From Sphagnum compactum (Eukaryota > Bryophyta > Sphagnopsida > Sphagnales), in assembly GCA_965153455.1 (NCBI GenBank), contig OZ234495.1:9110875-9174874 (forward strand): a stretch of DNA of 64,000 nucleotides. The letters run 5' to 3'. The position numbers and the translations under genes are program-made. A model generated the notes under the pieces. It saw only the letters and a list, made by a program, of their open reading frames with translations, did not search any database and was not told where the DNA came from. Positions within the stretch are counted from its first letter, which is position 1, and each line of letters opens with the position of its first letter. This document shows positions 48,441 through 61,699 of the stretch, piece after piece.

Positions 48441-49330
48441 CTCACTATGCTTGCTGCAGGAAAGAAATGTTGAGCTAGATCCGTGAAAATATGGCTACTC
48501 AAGAATCAACCCCAAAAGGTGGTAGGTTTTTTGCCTTCGGTTCAATCGTCATTGGAAACGACGCCTAAGCTTGCAACGACTCGTGCGCTTTAGGTGAGGA
48601 CTGCTCAATCGTCGTTGGGAACGGTTCCTGGGACAACGCACATACATCCGACCCATATAACAATGGTGAGAGGTTGGGTGGAGAGCCAAGTACTTTGGTG
48701 CAACGCGCAAAACGTACGGGTGGGAGTTCAAATGGCTAAGCTGGTCGCGCTACAACTAGTGCAGCCGGTTGGTGCTAAATCTACGACGAGAGGCCCGATC
48801 AACTAGGAGGCTAGGGCCCCACCCCCTCCAGGTTTTCCCCACACAATATTGAGTGTAAAAAGGATGAAGGATAATATGCGGCTGGCTTACATTGAAAAGT
48901 TTTTTACCAACCGCAAGATCAGGACCACCGTTCAGACAAAATATTTGCGCTTCAAAGGTATGTCGTACGAGAACGAAAACTACTTGTGTGACATCAGCTG
49001 TGTTTAGCTCCGGAAAGTTATAGCCCGGTTTCGGTGTGGCAACACGTAGCTTGAAGTAGTGTTAAGTGCGTGGAAGGGCGTGACATACGCAAAGAGGCTT
49101 TGTCGAGGCTACAATTTGGGGAAGGTTGAGGATGAAGAGCATTTGCTTCTTGTTTGTCCAAATACACAGAAAGTTAAAGAACGTTTTTGTTCGGCCCTAC
49201 CCCTCACCCACACTAGCACTCTTGCTGAACTCATGCAGACTACGAACACGGTCGCCCTGGCCAAGTTTGTGGCATGCTGCTAGTACCAGAGGACAATTTG
49301 TCCTCCATGATCTACCTTTCGTCTAATGGA
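48441..49330 (+). pseudogene. LINE-type reverse transcriptase C-terminal remnant
   Basis: From about 48,840 a plus-strand frame reads KDNMRLAYIEKFFTNRK, then YENENYLCDISC, a stop, then RKVIARFRCGN, a stop, then AWKGVTYAKRLCRGYN and VEDEEHLLLVCPNTQKVKERF-like sequence up to a stop at 49,281-49,283. The pattern of a short basic-aromatic segment, RLC...VEDEEH(L/F)L(L/F)xCP is typical of the region C-terminal to reverse transcriptase in plant non-LTR retrotransposons. Internal stops show it is dead. No polymerase core is recognisable upstream, though 48,480-48,840 has the same higher GC content. Confidence 0.65.
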
Positions 49331-52300
49331 CTCTCTAGTCCCAAACGGACGTAAAATTGTAAACAGTAAACAGATACTAGCTAGAAGAATGAAAATCCAC
49401 CCCCAAAACTTAATACTTGGATTTTTTTACATTCGAAACTAGATTTGCAATATCTATGAGTTTAATTGATTTTATAGCACTTGGGCTGGTTCGGTAACAA
49501 GGTGCTTAATAATTTATTTAATTTTTAGTTATTTTCAGCAGTAAAATACTCTTTTACAATTAAACATTATACTAAATCATGAAGCTAGTGTGCTTAAAGT
49601 TTTTTCCAAATTTGTGGCATGGCAAACAATTTTTTTTTTTTAAATCAACAATTTCAAAAATAATTAATTTGTGCATAACCAACCTAAGTACTACGATAGT
49701 TACAACCTAAAAGGTGGATAGATGTGGATTCATAGAAGGTTATCGTACACAAGCATACTCATGTTAAGTGTCATGTGCTACCATATTTAGACCCCTAGTT
49801 GTCTACCACAACACATCAACATAAACTCCTCCTATAATCACACTCACACATAATTCAAATCCTACTCATCTTCATGTTGAAGGAATCCAAGCCTAAAAAC
49901 TACATTAAAAAACTTGTATTTTCATATTTGCAAAACAAAACAAACATAGTAATTCTCAATTACACAAAACAAACACATATTTCTTCACAAAGTTTTGGAG
50001 TTTTGTTAAAACTTTGGTTAATATAAAATTAATCAGTTAAACATTGGTTAAATTAAAACTTTGTTAAATTAAACTAAAATTTTATTAGACCTTGGTTAAA
50101 ATTTGGCGTTTATTTGACACCTTTAGTTGAGTCATGATTATACCTATAATACAACTTTAATATACATGGAACATCTTTAATATTTAATAGTAATAACCTT
50201 AATACAACTTTAATATTAAACCTTAGAAATACCCTAAACCTTATTTATAAGATACCACTAATATATGTGAAGTATAAATTTAATACATCCTTAAAGATGT
50301 ACCCTTAATAAGCTCCTACTACAATTATGTCAAATTATTTACAACAATTTTTTAGTTTGCAATGTGACTATTGGGATTTCCTACCATATTCTTGGATGAA
50401 AATACACATAAAATTCATACATATAAAAGAATGAAACTTCCAATAGGGTCAAAAACACATTCAAAAAAACCAAAAAGGGCATTGAATGTCATAAATTATA
50501 ACAAAAAATATTTATTTATTTATTTATTACCATTTGAAACCATAGTAATCATGTCACATTATTCATGTTTGACACATATGAATGTTAAGAAACTCAAATT
50601 AAAAATTCATTTGATCCAATTTTAGGTTTTGGTTTGGTTAAGGACTTTTGAAAATGAATTTTTTTTGTTATTAAAAATGGACATTTTTATAAATGACCTT
50701 CAAAGGACTGATATAATAAAAGTAAGTTGTTGGTAAAATAAAAATAAAAATGATAATAACCTATTAGACACACTAAAAAAAATTCACAATTTAAAAAATG
50801 TGAAATCTTAAAACTTTGAAAATTCAAAATATGTACAAAAATTCCAAACTTCAATAATGTTTTACCACATACAAATGGGATATTATGTACATGATGCATT
50901 GAACAAAGTTGTAGTTTATAATACACTAAATTGAACCTTTAAAAATGAACTTTTTTGATATGATTTGAAATTATCATCATTTTTCAAGATGAAACATATA
51001 ATTTGCACGAAATATGCACACTTTTATAAATTCATATTTATTACAAAATGATTAAGAAACAAATGTGATTTATTGGGAAAATTTTAATCGTTTTTCATAA
51101 CAAGTTGCAAAAAAAATTCATTTTTTATGGAAAAATCGTTTTGGGGAGGAAAGACGTACAATCTTAATATAAACTTTAAAGTAATGCTTGTGACTCCTTT
51201 GAGTGTTTTTTGACTCAATAGTTCTAATATAATTGCAATAATTTCAAAGGTGGTTAGTAGTTGAAATAATATTCACAAATGACACATGGCCGCGTGTAGT
51301 CCACAAAATTGATGGTTGCAAAAGACAAAAAATTTATTAGATAGAAATGAATATAAGTTACAAGGGAGAGTGAAACATAATAATTTTGGAACATCTTCAA
51401 CATTCTCTTCCTCTAAAAGACCATCCTTCTTAAATGTTCATTTATGGCAAGCAAACTCTTGTTAGATTTTGGTATAACACATGTATATGATGATGCTGTA
51501 TATTTGAAACCATGTTTTAATAGATGGTTAGATCCAAAATTGTCCATTTCTAAACCAATAAACTTGATAATTCAAATTGACAAATGTTGAGGCCCACAAT
51601 TAAAATCATTTTGAATTTCATTCTATAATTTTGACTAATTAATGCTTCTTTGAACCACATTTGCTTTTCATATCTATAATCTATAAATGAAATTCATATT
51701 TTATGGTTGATGATCCATGCTCAAAGTTTAAAAATTCTTGCGACCATGTTTTTCAACATCCTTTGCCAATTCAATCCAAAGCTATATAGTTGTACATTAA
51801 TAACATGTAATCATTTTTGGATTAGTAGTTATTTCATTTTGCAATTTATGAATTGTTGGTTCCAAGTTTTTTTCTTTCTTGAACAAATTAAACCCTTGAT
51901 CATTTCTTGCAAGCAAATGCACTTTTGAATGTCTACCAACATTCTTGTAAGATGTTTGCCCTCCATGAATGGTACAAAAGTTTTACATCACATGTAGGAA
52001 TTTATCATCTTCTAAGTGCTTTTCGTGTGATTGCCACACATGATCACAAACTTGGCCAAACAACCAACATCAAGTTCGATGATGGTGAATACCGTACTTG
52101 CACACCAACTCAAAATTAGACAACTAGCCCTTTCTCAAAAGGAATCTCAAAGCTCCATGGAAATGATATTGAACATCCCATTGTTGACCAACAAATGTTT
52201 GTTTTCAAATTGGACATTCAATAACATTGTTTGTAAAACTTCAAAATTTCTCCTTGAAAAAAGAGACTAGCCATTCAATTCCAAGTTGAAGCATTTACAA

Positions 52301-53330
52301 CTCTCTACCATCATCACTTGTTCCCTTGGTCAAGTGCGTGATTATGTGTGACAATCACATTAGGAGCATCAAAGTTGGCTCCAACAATTATTCCAGTCCA
52401 ATTTGAGCCAGTAATTTGTAAAAAAGAACTAAACTAAAGCCATAAATTTCAAGACTACACCATGCAACAAATTTAGAATCAATAGGTCACTTCATTCTAT
52501 TGATTCAATCAATATCCCAATTTCTCCAAATATCATACATTATGTAAAATGCTTGTGTGCATATTAAAAACTTAAAGGATTAGACTTTGAGTTCCAATCA
52601 CTTGAGTCGACTTGTCAAAAAGTTGCACGTTGTTATATTTCATCATTAGAACAATTGTTCTTTTCTCTTTCTAGTGGTGAAATAGTTGATACAAGCTTTT
52701 GACATGCCAATTTAGGTGATTAGAGCTCTAAGTAAAAGTTGAGAACTTTGATCATTTAATATTTTTATAGGCACCAATCTAGAAATTGAAATTTGAAGTT
52801 AAAAAAAAAACATTGCAAGCTTCAAAAAAATCTTGTTAATTCAAATGGGAGCTTCTTTCACCTTCCCCTAGGGTTTAAACCCATATCATATTTCTACAAT
52901 TGATTTATGATGACCTAAAACATGTAAGTTGCATCTTAATCTTCATGAAAGGATGGTTCAAACATGTAACATTACCAAATGAAGTTATCAAGTTTACCAA
53001 TTGTGAATGCATCAAAAGTTTGCACCATGGTTGGCTTGTTAACTACTCAATAATATTATAAAATTTTGGCACCACCTAAGGAACATTTCAATTTTGTCCT
53101 TCATTACCTTTTACACATTTGAGTGCGATTAACTCCAATCTTCATGCCAATTAAAATCTTGGAGCAAATGCATATAACTAAATGTTTGGTGATGGTCCAT
53201 GTGATAAACCATTCCCTAATTTGTGATTGGTTGGTGATGCTAATAAATAGTTATGCCCAATTTAGAAACACATGCAAGAGGATATTGGAAGAGTGTTGAA
53301 TCATAATACTTCATGTGTGAAGCATGAATT
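49331..53330. other. 4 kb of AT-rich intergenic DNA, no gene seen
   Basis: Only short frames. The longest (51,707-52,270, in overlapping frames) have no recognisable domain. TTAAACTTTGGTTAAA-type phrases cluster at 50,000-50,100. Confidence 0.5.
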
Positions 53331-53570
53331 GCTTGCATTGTTTGAATGAGCACCCAGGCCAAAGGTACCCAATATTGTTGATACAACCAAAGGATCTATA
53401 GTTCATGAGGAGACCCAACTTGTAGCTTCTATTGGCCTTGGATCATTAATCGATACTTTGGCAATTGTTGGGAAAAATGATTGTCCATTTGCATCATTTT
53501 ATGCAAAGGGCCCAAGTTGCATGAAGGACAATGCCCTTTCATGGTTACCTTCAATGGGAGTTAAAATCTC
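53331..53570 (+). other. Unrecognised open stretch of about 75 codons
   Basis: A plus-strand frame from about 53,348 to 53,582 is open with balanced amino-acid use (PKVPNIVDTTKGSIVHEETQ at its start), unusual in this AT-rich zone. Further frames follow to 53,820 only with breaks. It may be a fragment of a decayed transposon or gene. I recognise no family. Confidence 0.25.
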
Positions 53571-54714
53571 CAAATCTAGATGATTCAAGGGTGGTCAATG
53601 TTTAAAGCCGTGTTCTCATTGTTTCGTGTCGTCATGGTGGCTTCATAATCACCTTTCGATTCCTTGCACACAAATTGTACATTGTATTATATATACCCAA
53701 GATACAATGTTAATGGCACCTTCAATCCAACACTTGTATTTAACATCATGCATGATAAAGTGAAAGCAAAAAGAGCCTTTGATAAATTAGATTTCAAAGA
53801 CTATGAGATCATGAATTGATTGAAAAGATCAGCATCACAAACTCTAAATAAGTGAGCAACTAAACCATCTTTACAAAATTATTGATGTAAAGAACATCCT
53901 CGTCACCCACAACAATGTTGGGTGGTTCTTTGATTTTGTTGAGAGCCCTAGGATATGGGTCTTTTTCTAATTTTAAAAATCAAAGACCATTTCCACCCAC
54001 ACTCTGTTTGGGGCATGTATGATGGTTTACTAAAGCGTAAAGCAACATCACATTTTTTCCTTTGTATATTTTGGTCCTTCAGTGGGCTGAAATTTTTTAG
54101 TTTGCTAACATTGCAATGATGTTGCACAAATAGTAACTTACACAATCTTGAGGATACTCTTCAACCTATTAGGGTATATATATATACATATACAAGCCCA
54201 AACAGAATTTCCCACTATTGAACTTTTGTCTTATTAGACTGTTTACAAGGCAATGTACTGCAGTGAGTGCAGATGCTCTAAAATGAGAGTAACATAGTGT
54301 TGTATAAGATCTAGTTCCATGTTGTCACATATGAAGAAGTCCAACATGATTCAGAGGTGCAGGTGCTCTTTACTTGCTTCTTCTGATCAAATTATATACC
54401 TGAAAGTAACAGCAGTCTGAGAAGCTCATAAATCTCATGTAAAGGGGGGTTTGTTTTCTCATGAATTTCATGTCACACTGACACAAGCCAAAGCCATAAC
54501 ATGAAACCAAAAGATTCTGCTCATACATTTCACACACTTGATGGATCACACAGTTAATTAATTTTACAGCTCCTCCTCTTTAATCTCACACTGCAGAACC
54601 CTACACACCCAGATACCTAGCTCTCTGTTGCTGGCTGGATAGCTCTGTGACTACCACAGTGAAGTAGAAAAAGCTTAAAAACCCTCTACTTACTTACCTG
54701 GTAGTTGCTTATTT
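53571..54714. other. Intergenic DNA turning less AT-rich from 54.2 kb
   Basis: No gene. From about 54,230 composition resembles the untranslated regions of the genes in this window, so an untranslated exon or a non-coding transcript is possible, but no splice-linked frame is visible. Confidence 0.35.
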
Positions 54715-54909
54715 TCCTACCTACCTACCTACCTACCTATAGGACCTACTTCTTACAGAATAGGGGTACCAGGATGAAACCAAATACTAAACTCAGTTGG
54801 AATTCATCCATCCATCCATAACCAGTTAAAGTTTCATCCACAAGTGAGCTATAATGGTTGTTCAGTAGTGGATGGTGGCAATGATGGGTGCTGGTGCACT
54901 CTGACCATA
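54715..54909 (+). repeat. Dispersed repeat family C, copy 3, with CCTA microsatellite
   Basis: A (CCTA)6 run at 54,715-54,739 is followed by GTACCAGGATGAAACC, CATCCATCCATCC and GATGGGTGCTGGTGCACTCT. It is the inverted counterpart of 43,410-43,567 and shares its core with 23,745-23,840. Confidence 0.65.
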
Positions 54910-57859
54910 TACTCTGCTGCTGTCTACTGTATATCTAGTATGCCCACAGAGAAACAAAAAAACCCACTGTTCACAAACTGCAAAATCCTTTTCTCTTTAA
55001 ATTTAAAATTTAAAATTAATTAAAATTTAAAATTTAAAATTTAAAATAATTTGTTAAATTTATTTTTGGGGTGTCTTTTGCGAGAAAAAGGAGTCCTAAT
55101 TAGGCAAAAGGGAAGACAAGATTTTGGGTACTAAACCCCACTTTACTTACTTACTTACTTATACTCCAGGAATCCAAAATCTGTGACTAAAGACAACATC
55201 TCTGGACAGTAGTCCTGATGTTGTTGTTGTTGTTGTTCATTGTTGTTGTTCAACTCCAAGTCCTGGTGTTGAAACTTCAAGTCAGAAGACAGAAAAACAG
55301 GGAACCAAATACTTGCAACCATCATCAAGGTGAAGAAGACAAGGAGGAGAGTTGGTCTAGAATGTCAGCCTTGTGTTATAGTAGTTTCAATATCAGATTT
55401 GTAGGTATAGCTGCTTTCATACCAGCCTCAACTCATGGGTTCTCAACGTGTTTTCATCATGTTCCCATGGGGGTTCCCCAAGTTCCCAAGGTGTTCCCCC
55501 CAAATTGTTCGCAATAGCACCTCCATTTTATCCCATATGGTTTGCCCAAAGTTCAACTCTCATGTATGTAAACTGAAAAGGTGGACCAAAGTGGGGCACA
55601 TTTGTTGCTAGTTTGTGACCAGGGGTCCAAAGAGGTGCTTCTATTGGTGAGTACCTATTGTTCCAAAATAGTTGATATAGTTGATTTTGGCATAAATTTT
55701 TAGCTCAAACTTGACCCAATGTATGAGTGCCATTTGGAGTGTTGTAACTGCATATGATGGATGGGCATGTTCTATAGAAGTGTACTCATTTAGATGAGAA
55801 ATTCTAGATCCGGCGAGGAGGCTTTTAGGTTTTAGTTTGGACTTGCCATAAATGGACTTCGTAGCATTGATTGTTTGGGGGGAAGTTTTTCGTTTTTTTG
55901 TGAAAAAATAGTTTTAAAAATAATATTATTTCAAAAAAAAAGAGGAAAGAATCTGTCTACAAATTATTGCAAATAATTCAAAATCATCATAGTTACCTAC
56001 AATATAAAAGTGTACTTAAGATTTTATATTTTCCTATTCTGAATATTGTCAAATTTGGCAATACTTATGGATGAATGCCACTTGAGCAACATGACAAATT
56101 TGTTTTGAAAAAAAACACTACTTGGCATAATCATTAGGTGATGACCTACTTGTTACACCCCATAACATTTGCTTTAATATGATTAAACGATGTGTGATTT
56201 ACATATGTTACAAGGAAGATCAAATAGTCATCTTAATCCCTACTTAAAATTAGGTTTGCATACCTTGATCAACTAAGAATGTGGGAAAAAAAAGGTTTTT
56301 GATTTTCTCATTGGGTGCAAATACATTCAAAGGAGCCAACGACATTACAAGTTGTAAAAGGAATGTGAGCCTTTTTTTAGTTTCATCTGAAAGAATTTTT
56401 TATGAAATCTTTTGCAACTTATTATCATAGTTGCCCCAATATATCATATGCAATATGTTTTGTGTTAGTAATTGTTGAATACATATGGAATTTTTGTTTA
56501 AGTGTGTAGATTTTGTCAAACTTTTTGTTTCATTGTGAAAAAATATATTATAATTTTCAATCATACCAAATTATGCTAACTATTTTAGGTTTTTTTTATT
56601 GTATGATAAATTACAACTTTGTCTTATATGTCAAGGACATTACACCCCATTTACATGTGTTAATCGACTTTTGAAATTTTGATATTCTAAAAAAAAAAAA
56701 AAATCTTAAAAAAGTAAAGTTCATAAATTTGAAATTGTGAGTATTTTTGAGTGGTAGTAGGTTAATATCATTTTAATTTTTTCACCATTAAATTTTTTAC
56801 TAAAAGAGTCCTTTATCTTAATCCTTTGCAAAGTTGATTACTTTTAACAGAACTATTGTTTAAGTTCAAAAGTTTTTTACTAAAACCAAAACGCAAATTT
56901 AATTTTATTAATTACTAATTTGAATTCATCAACATTCACATTGGTCATTTACCATAACTTTTTTTTTTAAATTTAAAATGTAAAAAAAAAACATATGTAA
57001 ATTTTTTAACAATCTTCACCACTATCCAACATGGTTTTTGACTCACTAGAACATATTTGCATTATTATTTTTACTTTAATCATAAATGGTTCTTCAAATG
57101 TGTCTCATATTTACATTACATACTGCAATAAATATTATATTATAAATTCATTATTATTCTTCTAGTAACATGGGTCAAATTTAGCACAAACATATTCTAC
57201 ATGAATTTTTTATTTATTGAAACATCATTCCATGTGGTTTAATGCCAAATTTCCTATTATTCATGAAAATGTTATTATTTTCCAATTGTAATTAATGATT
57301 TTTTCCTATACGGTTCCATAACTAAGTTGCATTTGAAATCATTTTGCAATTCTACCTTTTGTTAAACCAACTAAAACATGACACATGAAAGAAGGTGCTC
57401 GAAGTTAAACCCCCCTCCATTGTTCACCATTCCAAACAACCATTTGTTAAGATCCCAACCTTTTGTAGATTTGTGGTGTTTTCTACTTGGAAAATTATCA
57501 CAATTTTTTAACTTGACAAATAATAATGTCAACCTATGCAAAGGATTTTTTAATCTTTAAAATGGCCCAATTGTGCCAAGTTTTCTTTAAAAAGGTAAAC
57601 AATCATTACATTTCTATGTTAAATTCTAATAAGGTGTCAAAAATATTGGAAGATGTTTAACTTTCTTTTATTTTCATATATAGTTTCACAATGCCAAAAT
57701 GTGGTCTTTATGACTAATCTTGCAACTAATGTTCAAACATAGTCATGTAATCATATGTGGCCTTTAGTCACTACCATTTTAATGAATATGGTCGAAATTA
57801 TGATTACATGATTATAATTAAGATTAATAGTAGTTATGACTAAACATATAACAACACAA
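54910..57859. other. Intergenic DNA, no gene seen
   Basis: AAATTTAAAATTT repeats at 55,000-55,048, (ACTT)n at 55,140-55,160 and (TTG)n at 55,218-55,251. A 99-codon frame at 55,218-55,517 starts in the TTG run and is not credible. From 55.9 kb the DNA is strongly AT-rich and featureless. Confidence 0.45.
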
Positions 57860-59700
57860 CTAATGTATATATATTGAAGCAATATTTGAATTTGAAATAG
57901 TATAACCAAATTCAATTTAGTTTGAAATGAACAAACAAATGTTCAAGTAATCTAGTTTAGTTTATCATAACCTAAATTATCCTATTTTATCACAATTTAA
58001 CTTACTTTAACCTAAATAACATAATTTAGTTTAATTTAACATAATTTAACATAATTTGAACTAGTTTAAATTAATTTATCTTAATTTGATTGTCCTAACT
58101 TTAACTTATCAATTAATTTAGTTTAACTTGGTTTAAACAATTTAAATTGGTTTTTAAAAAAACCAAAAAAAACTAAATTTAACCAAATTTAACCCAAGTT
58201 TAACCTAAATGGTCCAATTTAGCCATGTTTTTGCCAAATCTATTCAAATTTAATTTAAATAGCCATGTTTAACCAAGTTTTTCCAAGTTTCATCAAATTA
58301 ATTTTTAAAAAAATCATGTTTAGTCAAATATAGCCTCCATACCTTAAATTAACATAATTTTTCCAAGTTCTCCCAATCCCAACCAATTTAAAACTAAGTA
58401 GCCATGTTTAACCAAGTTTAACCTAATTTATCCATGTTTAACCGTGTTTAACCAAAATACCCTAATTTAGCATAATTTATCTAAGTGTTGCCAAGTCTAA
58501 CTAAATTCAACCTAAGTAGCCATGTTTAACCATGTTTTGTCAAGTTTTGTCAAGTTTGGCCTCAATACGTTAATTTTGATTTATCCATGTTTTCCAAGGT
58601 TTAACCAAGTTTAACTTAAATAGCCATGTTTAGCCAAGTTTTGCCAAGTTTTGCTTCAATACCCCAATTTAGTCGAATTTATTTAAAATTTTCCAAATGT
58701 AGCTAGGTTTAACCTAAGTAGCCAAATTTTGCCAGTCTAATCAAGTTCAATTTAAATAACCATGTTTAGCCAATTTTAACCAATTTTTACCTCAATACCG
58801 TATTTAAACCAAATTTATCTAAGTTTTGCCAAATGTAACCAAGTTTAACTTAAGTAGCCAAATTTTGCTAAATTTTGTCAAGTCTAACCAAGTTTAATCT
58901 AAATAGCCATATTTAACCAAGTTTTGCCAAGTTTAACCAAGTTTAACCAAGTTTAACTTAAATAGCCATGTTCAACCAAGTTTTGCCTCAATATTTTAAT
59001 TTAGCCAAATTTATTTAAGTTTTGCCAAATCTAGCCAAGTTTAATCTAAATAGCCATATTTAGCCAAGTTTTGCCAAGTTTAACCAAGTTTAATTTAAAT
59101 AGCCATGTTCAGCCAAATTTTGCCAAATTTTGCCTCAAAATTTTAATTTAGCGTAATTTATTTAAGTTTTTCCAAGTTTTGCCAAATCTAGCCAAGTTTA
59201 ATCTAAATAGCCAAGTTTTGCCAAGTTTAATCCAAATAGCTATGTTTCACCAAATTTTGCATCAATATTTTAATTTATCTAAGTTTTGGCAAGTTTTGAC
59301 AAATTTTGCCAAATTTATCTTCAATATCCTAATTTAGCCTAATTTATCTATGTTTTGCTAGGTGTATCCAAGTTTTGTGTAAGTGTTCTAGTTTAGCCTA
59401 ATTTTGCCAAGTATAGGTAAATTTATCTTAAATTGTTTAATTTAGCTTAATTAATATTAATTATGTTAGGTTTTGCCAAGTCTGGCCAAGTTTAGCCAAA
59501 ACAATTGTGTTTAACCTAATGTATAGTAATTTAGTTAAGTTTAACATATTTTAGCCTAGTTTAAGTTTACATTAGTTTATGGTAAGCAAGCCTACATGTA
59601 GTTTAGGAATGTTTAAGTTAACCTATGTTAGCCAAGGCTAGGTTACTAAGTAGTTTAAATTAACATAGGTCAACCTGGGGTGGTTTAGGTTAACTTGAGC
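57860..59700. repeat. 1.8-kb diverged array of AACCAAGTTT / GCCAAGTTTTG words
   Basis: Nearly the whole stretch consists of 10-12-base words such as GCCAAGTTTTG, AACCAAGTTTAA, TAGCCATGTTTAACC and CTCAATACCCTAATTTAGCC. Marker words recur at irregular longer distances (CTCAATA-type at about 58,560, 58,652, 58,790, 58,986, 59,132, 59,253 and 59,321), so there is a second level of repetition of roughly 70-195 bp. It decays at both margins into TTTAA-rich sequence. I see no coding frame and no transposon ends. Confidence 0.8.
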
Positions 59701-59756
59701 TAAAAACATTATTATTTATAGATTAGTGGTAAATAATGGTTATCATAAATAAATAA

Positions 59757-59825
59757 TGTGGTGTAATGGTTAAAAATTTACTCCCTAAAATGGGGATGAG
59801 GAGTTCAAGTCCTCCCACTTGCAAA
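59757..59825 (+). repeat. tRNA-like sequence, probable SINE head or tRNA pseudogene
   Basis: TGGTGTAATGG fits the A box consensus TRGYNNANNNG, and GTTCAAGTC fits the B box GWTCRANNC about 40 bases on. The T arm is a perfect 5-bp stem, GAGGA-GTTCAAG-TCCTC. An anticodon-like arm, CTCC-CTAAAAT-GGGG, has a 7-base loop with U33 and A37. The acceptor stem does not pair and the D stem is poor, so it is not a working tRNA gene. An RNA polymerase III promoter of this kind heads tRNA-derived SINEs. Confidence 0.6.
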
Positions 59826-61690
59826 CCTTAAACACCTAAACATTTAGATGCCTTCAATGCTTTGGTGGTTGCCTAGCCTATGAAATGTTTTTTAACGCCT
59901 AGTAAGTTAGGTCCCCTAGGTTAAAAGGCTAGCACATGGCAATATTTAATTGATTTTTTTATTGTGACATTTGGCACTTTGTGAGGTTGTTATGTGTCTT
60001 GTTGGATCTAGGACTATGTCCTTTGCAACTATAGTAGTTAATGTGTCTACAACTAATGCGACTATTGGCATTTATGACGTGGTCTTATGTACTAACAATT
60101 ATATAGTCATCTCTAATCATAGATGGCACATGTGACTGGATTTTTGTAGTCATAAATGTCACATTTTGGCGTTATGTTTATAATCAAATTTGGCTAATTA
60201 ATAATGACCACTTCCACAACATCAAAAAAATTCTTTAAAAAAAAAGAAATGTTAAATACCAATTTGTTAAAATGATTAAAATTTCATGCCATTATATTTC
60301 ATTTGGATGTTTACAAATAAAAGGTCATGTCATCTATGAAATTATAGTTTAACGAAATTGAAACCTTTTAGTGTTTAAAGACCATAAACAATCATCTATG
60401 AAAATATCTAGGTGTGATCGTAATAACTTTATATTGGAATTTTAGGAGATTGTTCCTTATAGATTGTGCTGGCAATTTAGAAGGAAGGTGCCAATTTTAG
60501 CTTATGGTCTAGTATTTCGAAATAGGTCCCAAATTGATGCTGGATTCACATGGTATTTACACATCCTAGATTAGTATTAGTAAGCATTTTAAAATTTAAA
60601 AAACAAAGGAAACATCGTTAGTGCAAAAGTTTTGACATTTGAATACCATGTTGATATTAATAATATTGGTGTGATGTTATATTGGTAGGAATAGTGATTT
60701 TTTTAAAAATGATACCAATACATTATCAATTTCAAAGTTCAACATTCAAGAATGCAGAACATACTCTTACCTTATTTTTACAACCCACAAAAAGGCCATG
60801 TTACTTGTATTGGTACCAAAAAAACTTGACAACCTACAAGATTGGTAGAGTATGATCAAAAATATTTAAACATAATTCAAAACAACATATATATATGTTA
60901 AGTATTAGCACTAGTTAATATTGGGCAATGCCAAAAAAAATTACTTCACAAAAGTGGCAACTTTTGCGTTCAAAAAACACATTTACATCCAAAACCTCAC
61001 ATTTTCCCAAGTTTTTTTCTCCAAAAAAATCACAAAATAACAAAAATTTGTCATAGAAAATCATTGGATTGGTCTAATATTTCATACCAACATACATACC
61101 AATTTCTCAACAATATATTAATACAACATTGATCCTAACCCACTTATAAATAGAGATGAACATGTTGAGTTGAATATTCACCACATTACCTTCAAATGTG
61201 TATTTATTGGAAGATAACCCATTTCATCTTGAAAATGCAATATGTTTGAACAATTACTTGAATTTGCTTTCATCATCTCTGACCTAATCAATATGGGACA
61301 CATTTATCAAATAATCGACAACTATGTATCATTGTGGTTGTTGTGTTTTATATGCACGTTCCAATTTGTAACTAGATAAAACAACATGATTGTTATTGAA
61401 TGGTCCTTGTGATTGTTTTGTCATTGGTGCATTCATAATATATAATTGAAATTTGGCTATGCCCTTGGGGTTCTTTGCAAGAGAGGGTAGATCTATAATG
61501 TACTTGATTTTTGATTTTTATTGTGATCAACCCATTTTAATAGATTGTAGAAGCATGTTAACCAAACCCTTTGCTAGCAATTATGTACATAATTCCAAGC
61601 AAGATTGTTAACCTTCAATTAACAATATTATTATTTCTCTTCTTTTTTTTACAAGGTAAACAACACCCTATGTTGAACTTTTGGTTTAAC
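59826..61690. other. Intergenic DNA, no gene seen
   Basis: AT-rich with only short frames. It may include the SINE body after 59,826 and the LTR of the copia element towards 61.7 kb, but I cannot define either. Confidence 0.4.
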
Positions 61691-61699
61691 CCTCATCAA

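Noticed and set aside
55218-55517. 99-codon plus-strand frame beginning with a Leu run
   Set aside because: Starts within a (TTG)n microsatellite and ends in C/T-rich sequence; no domain.
59757-59825. Functional tRNA-Phe gene
   Set aside because: Acceptor stem does not pair and D stem is poor although the A and B boxes and T arm are good.
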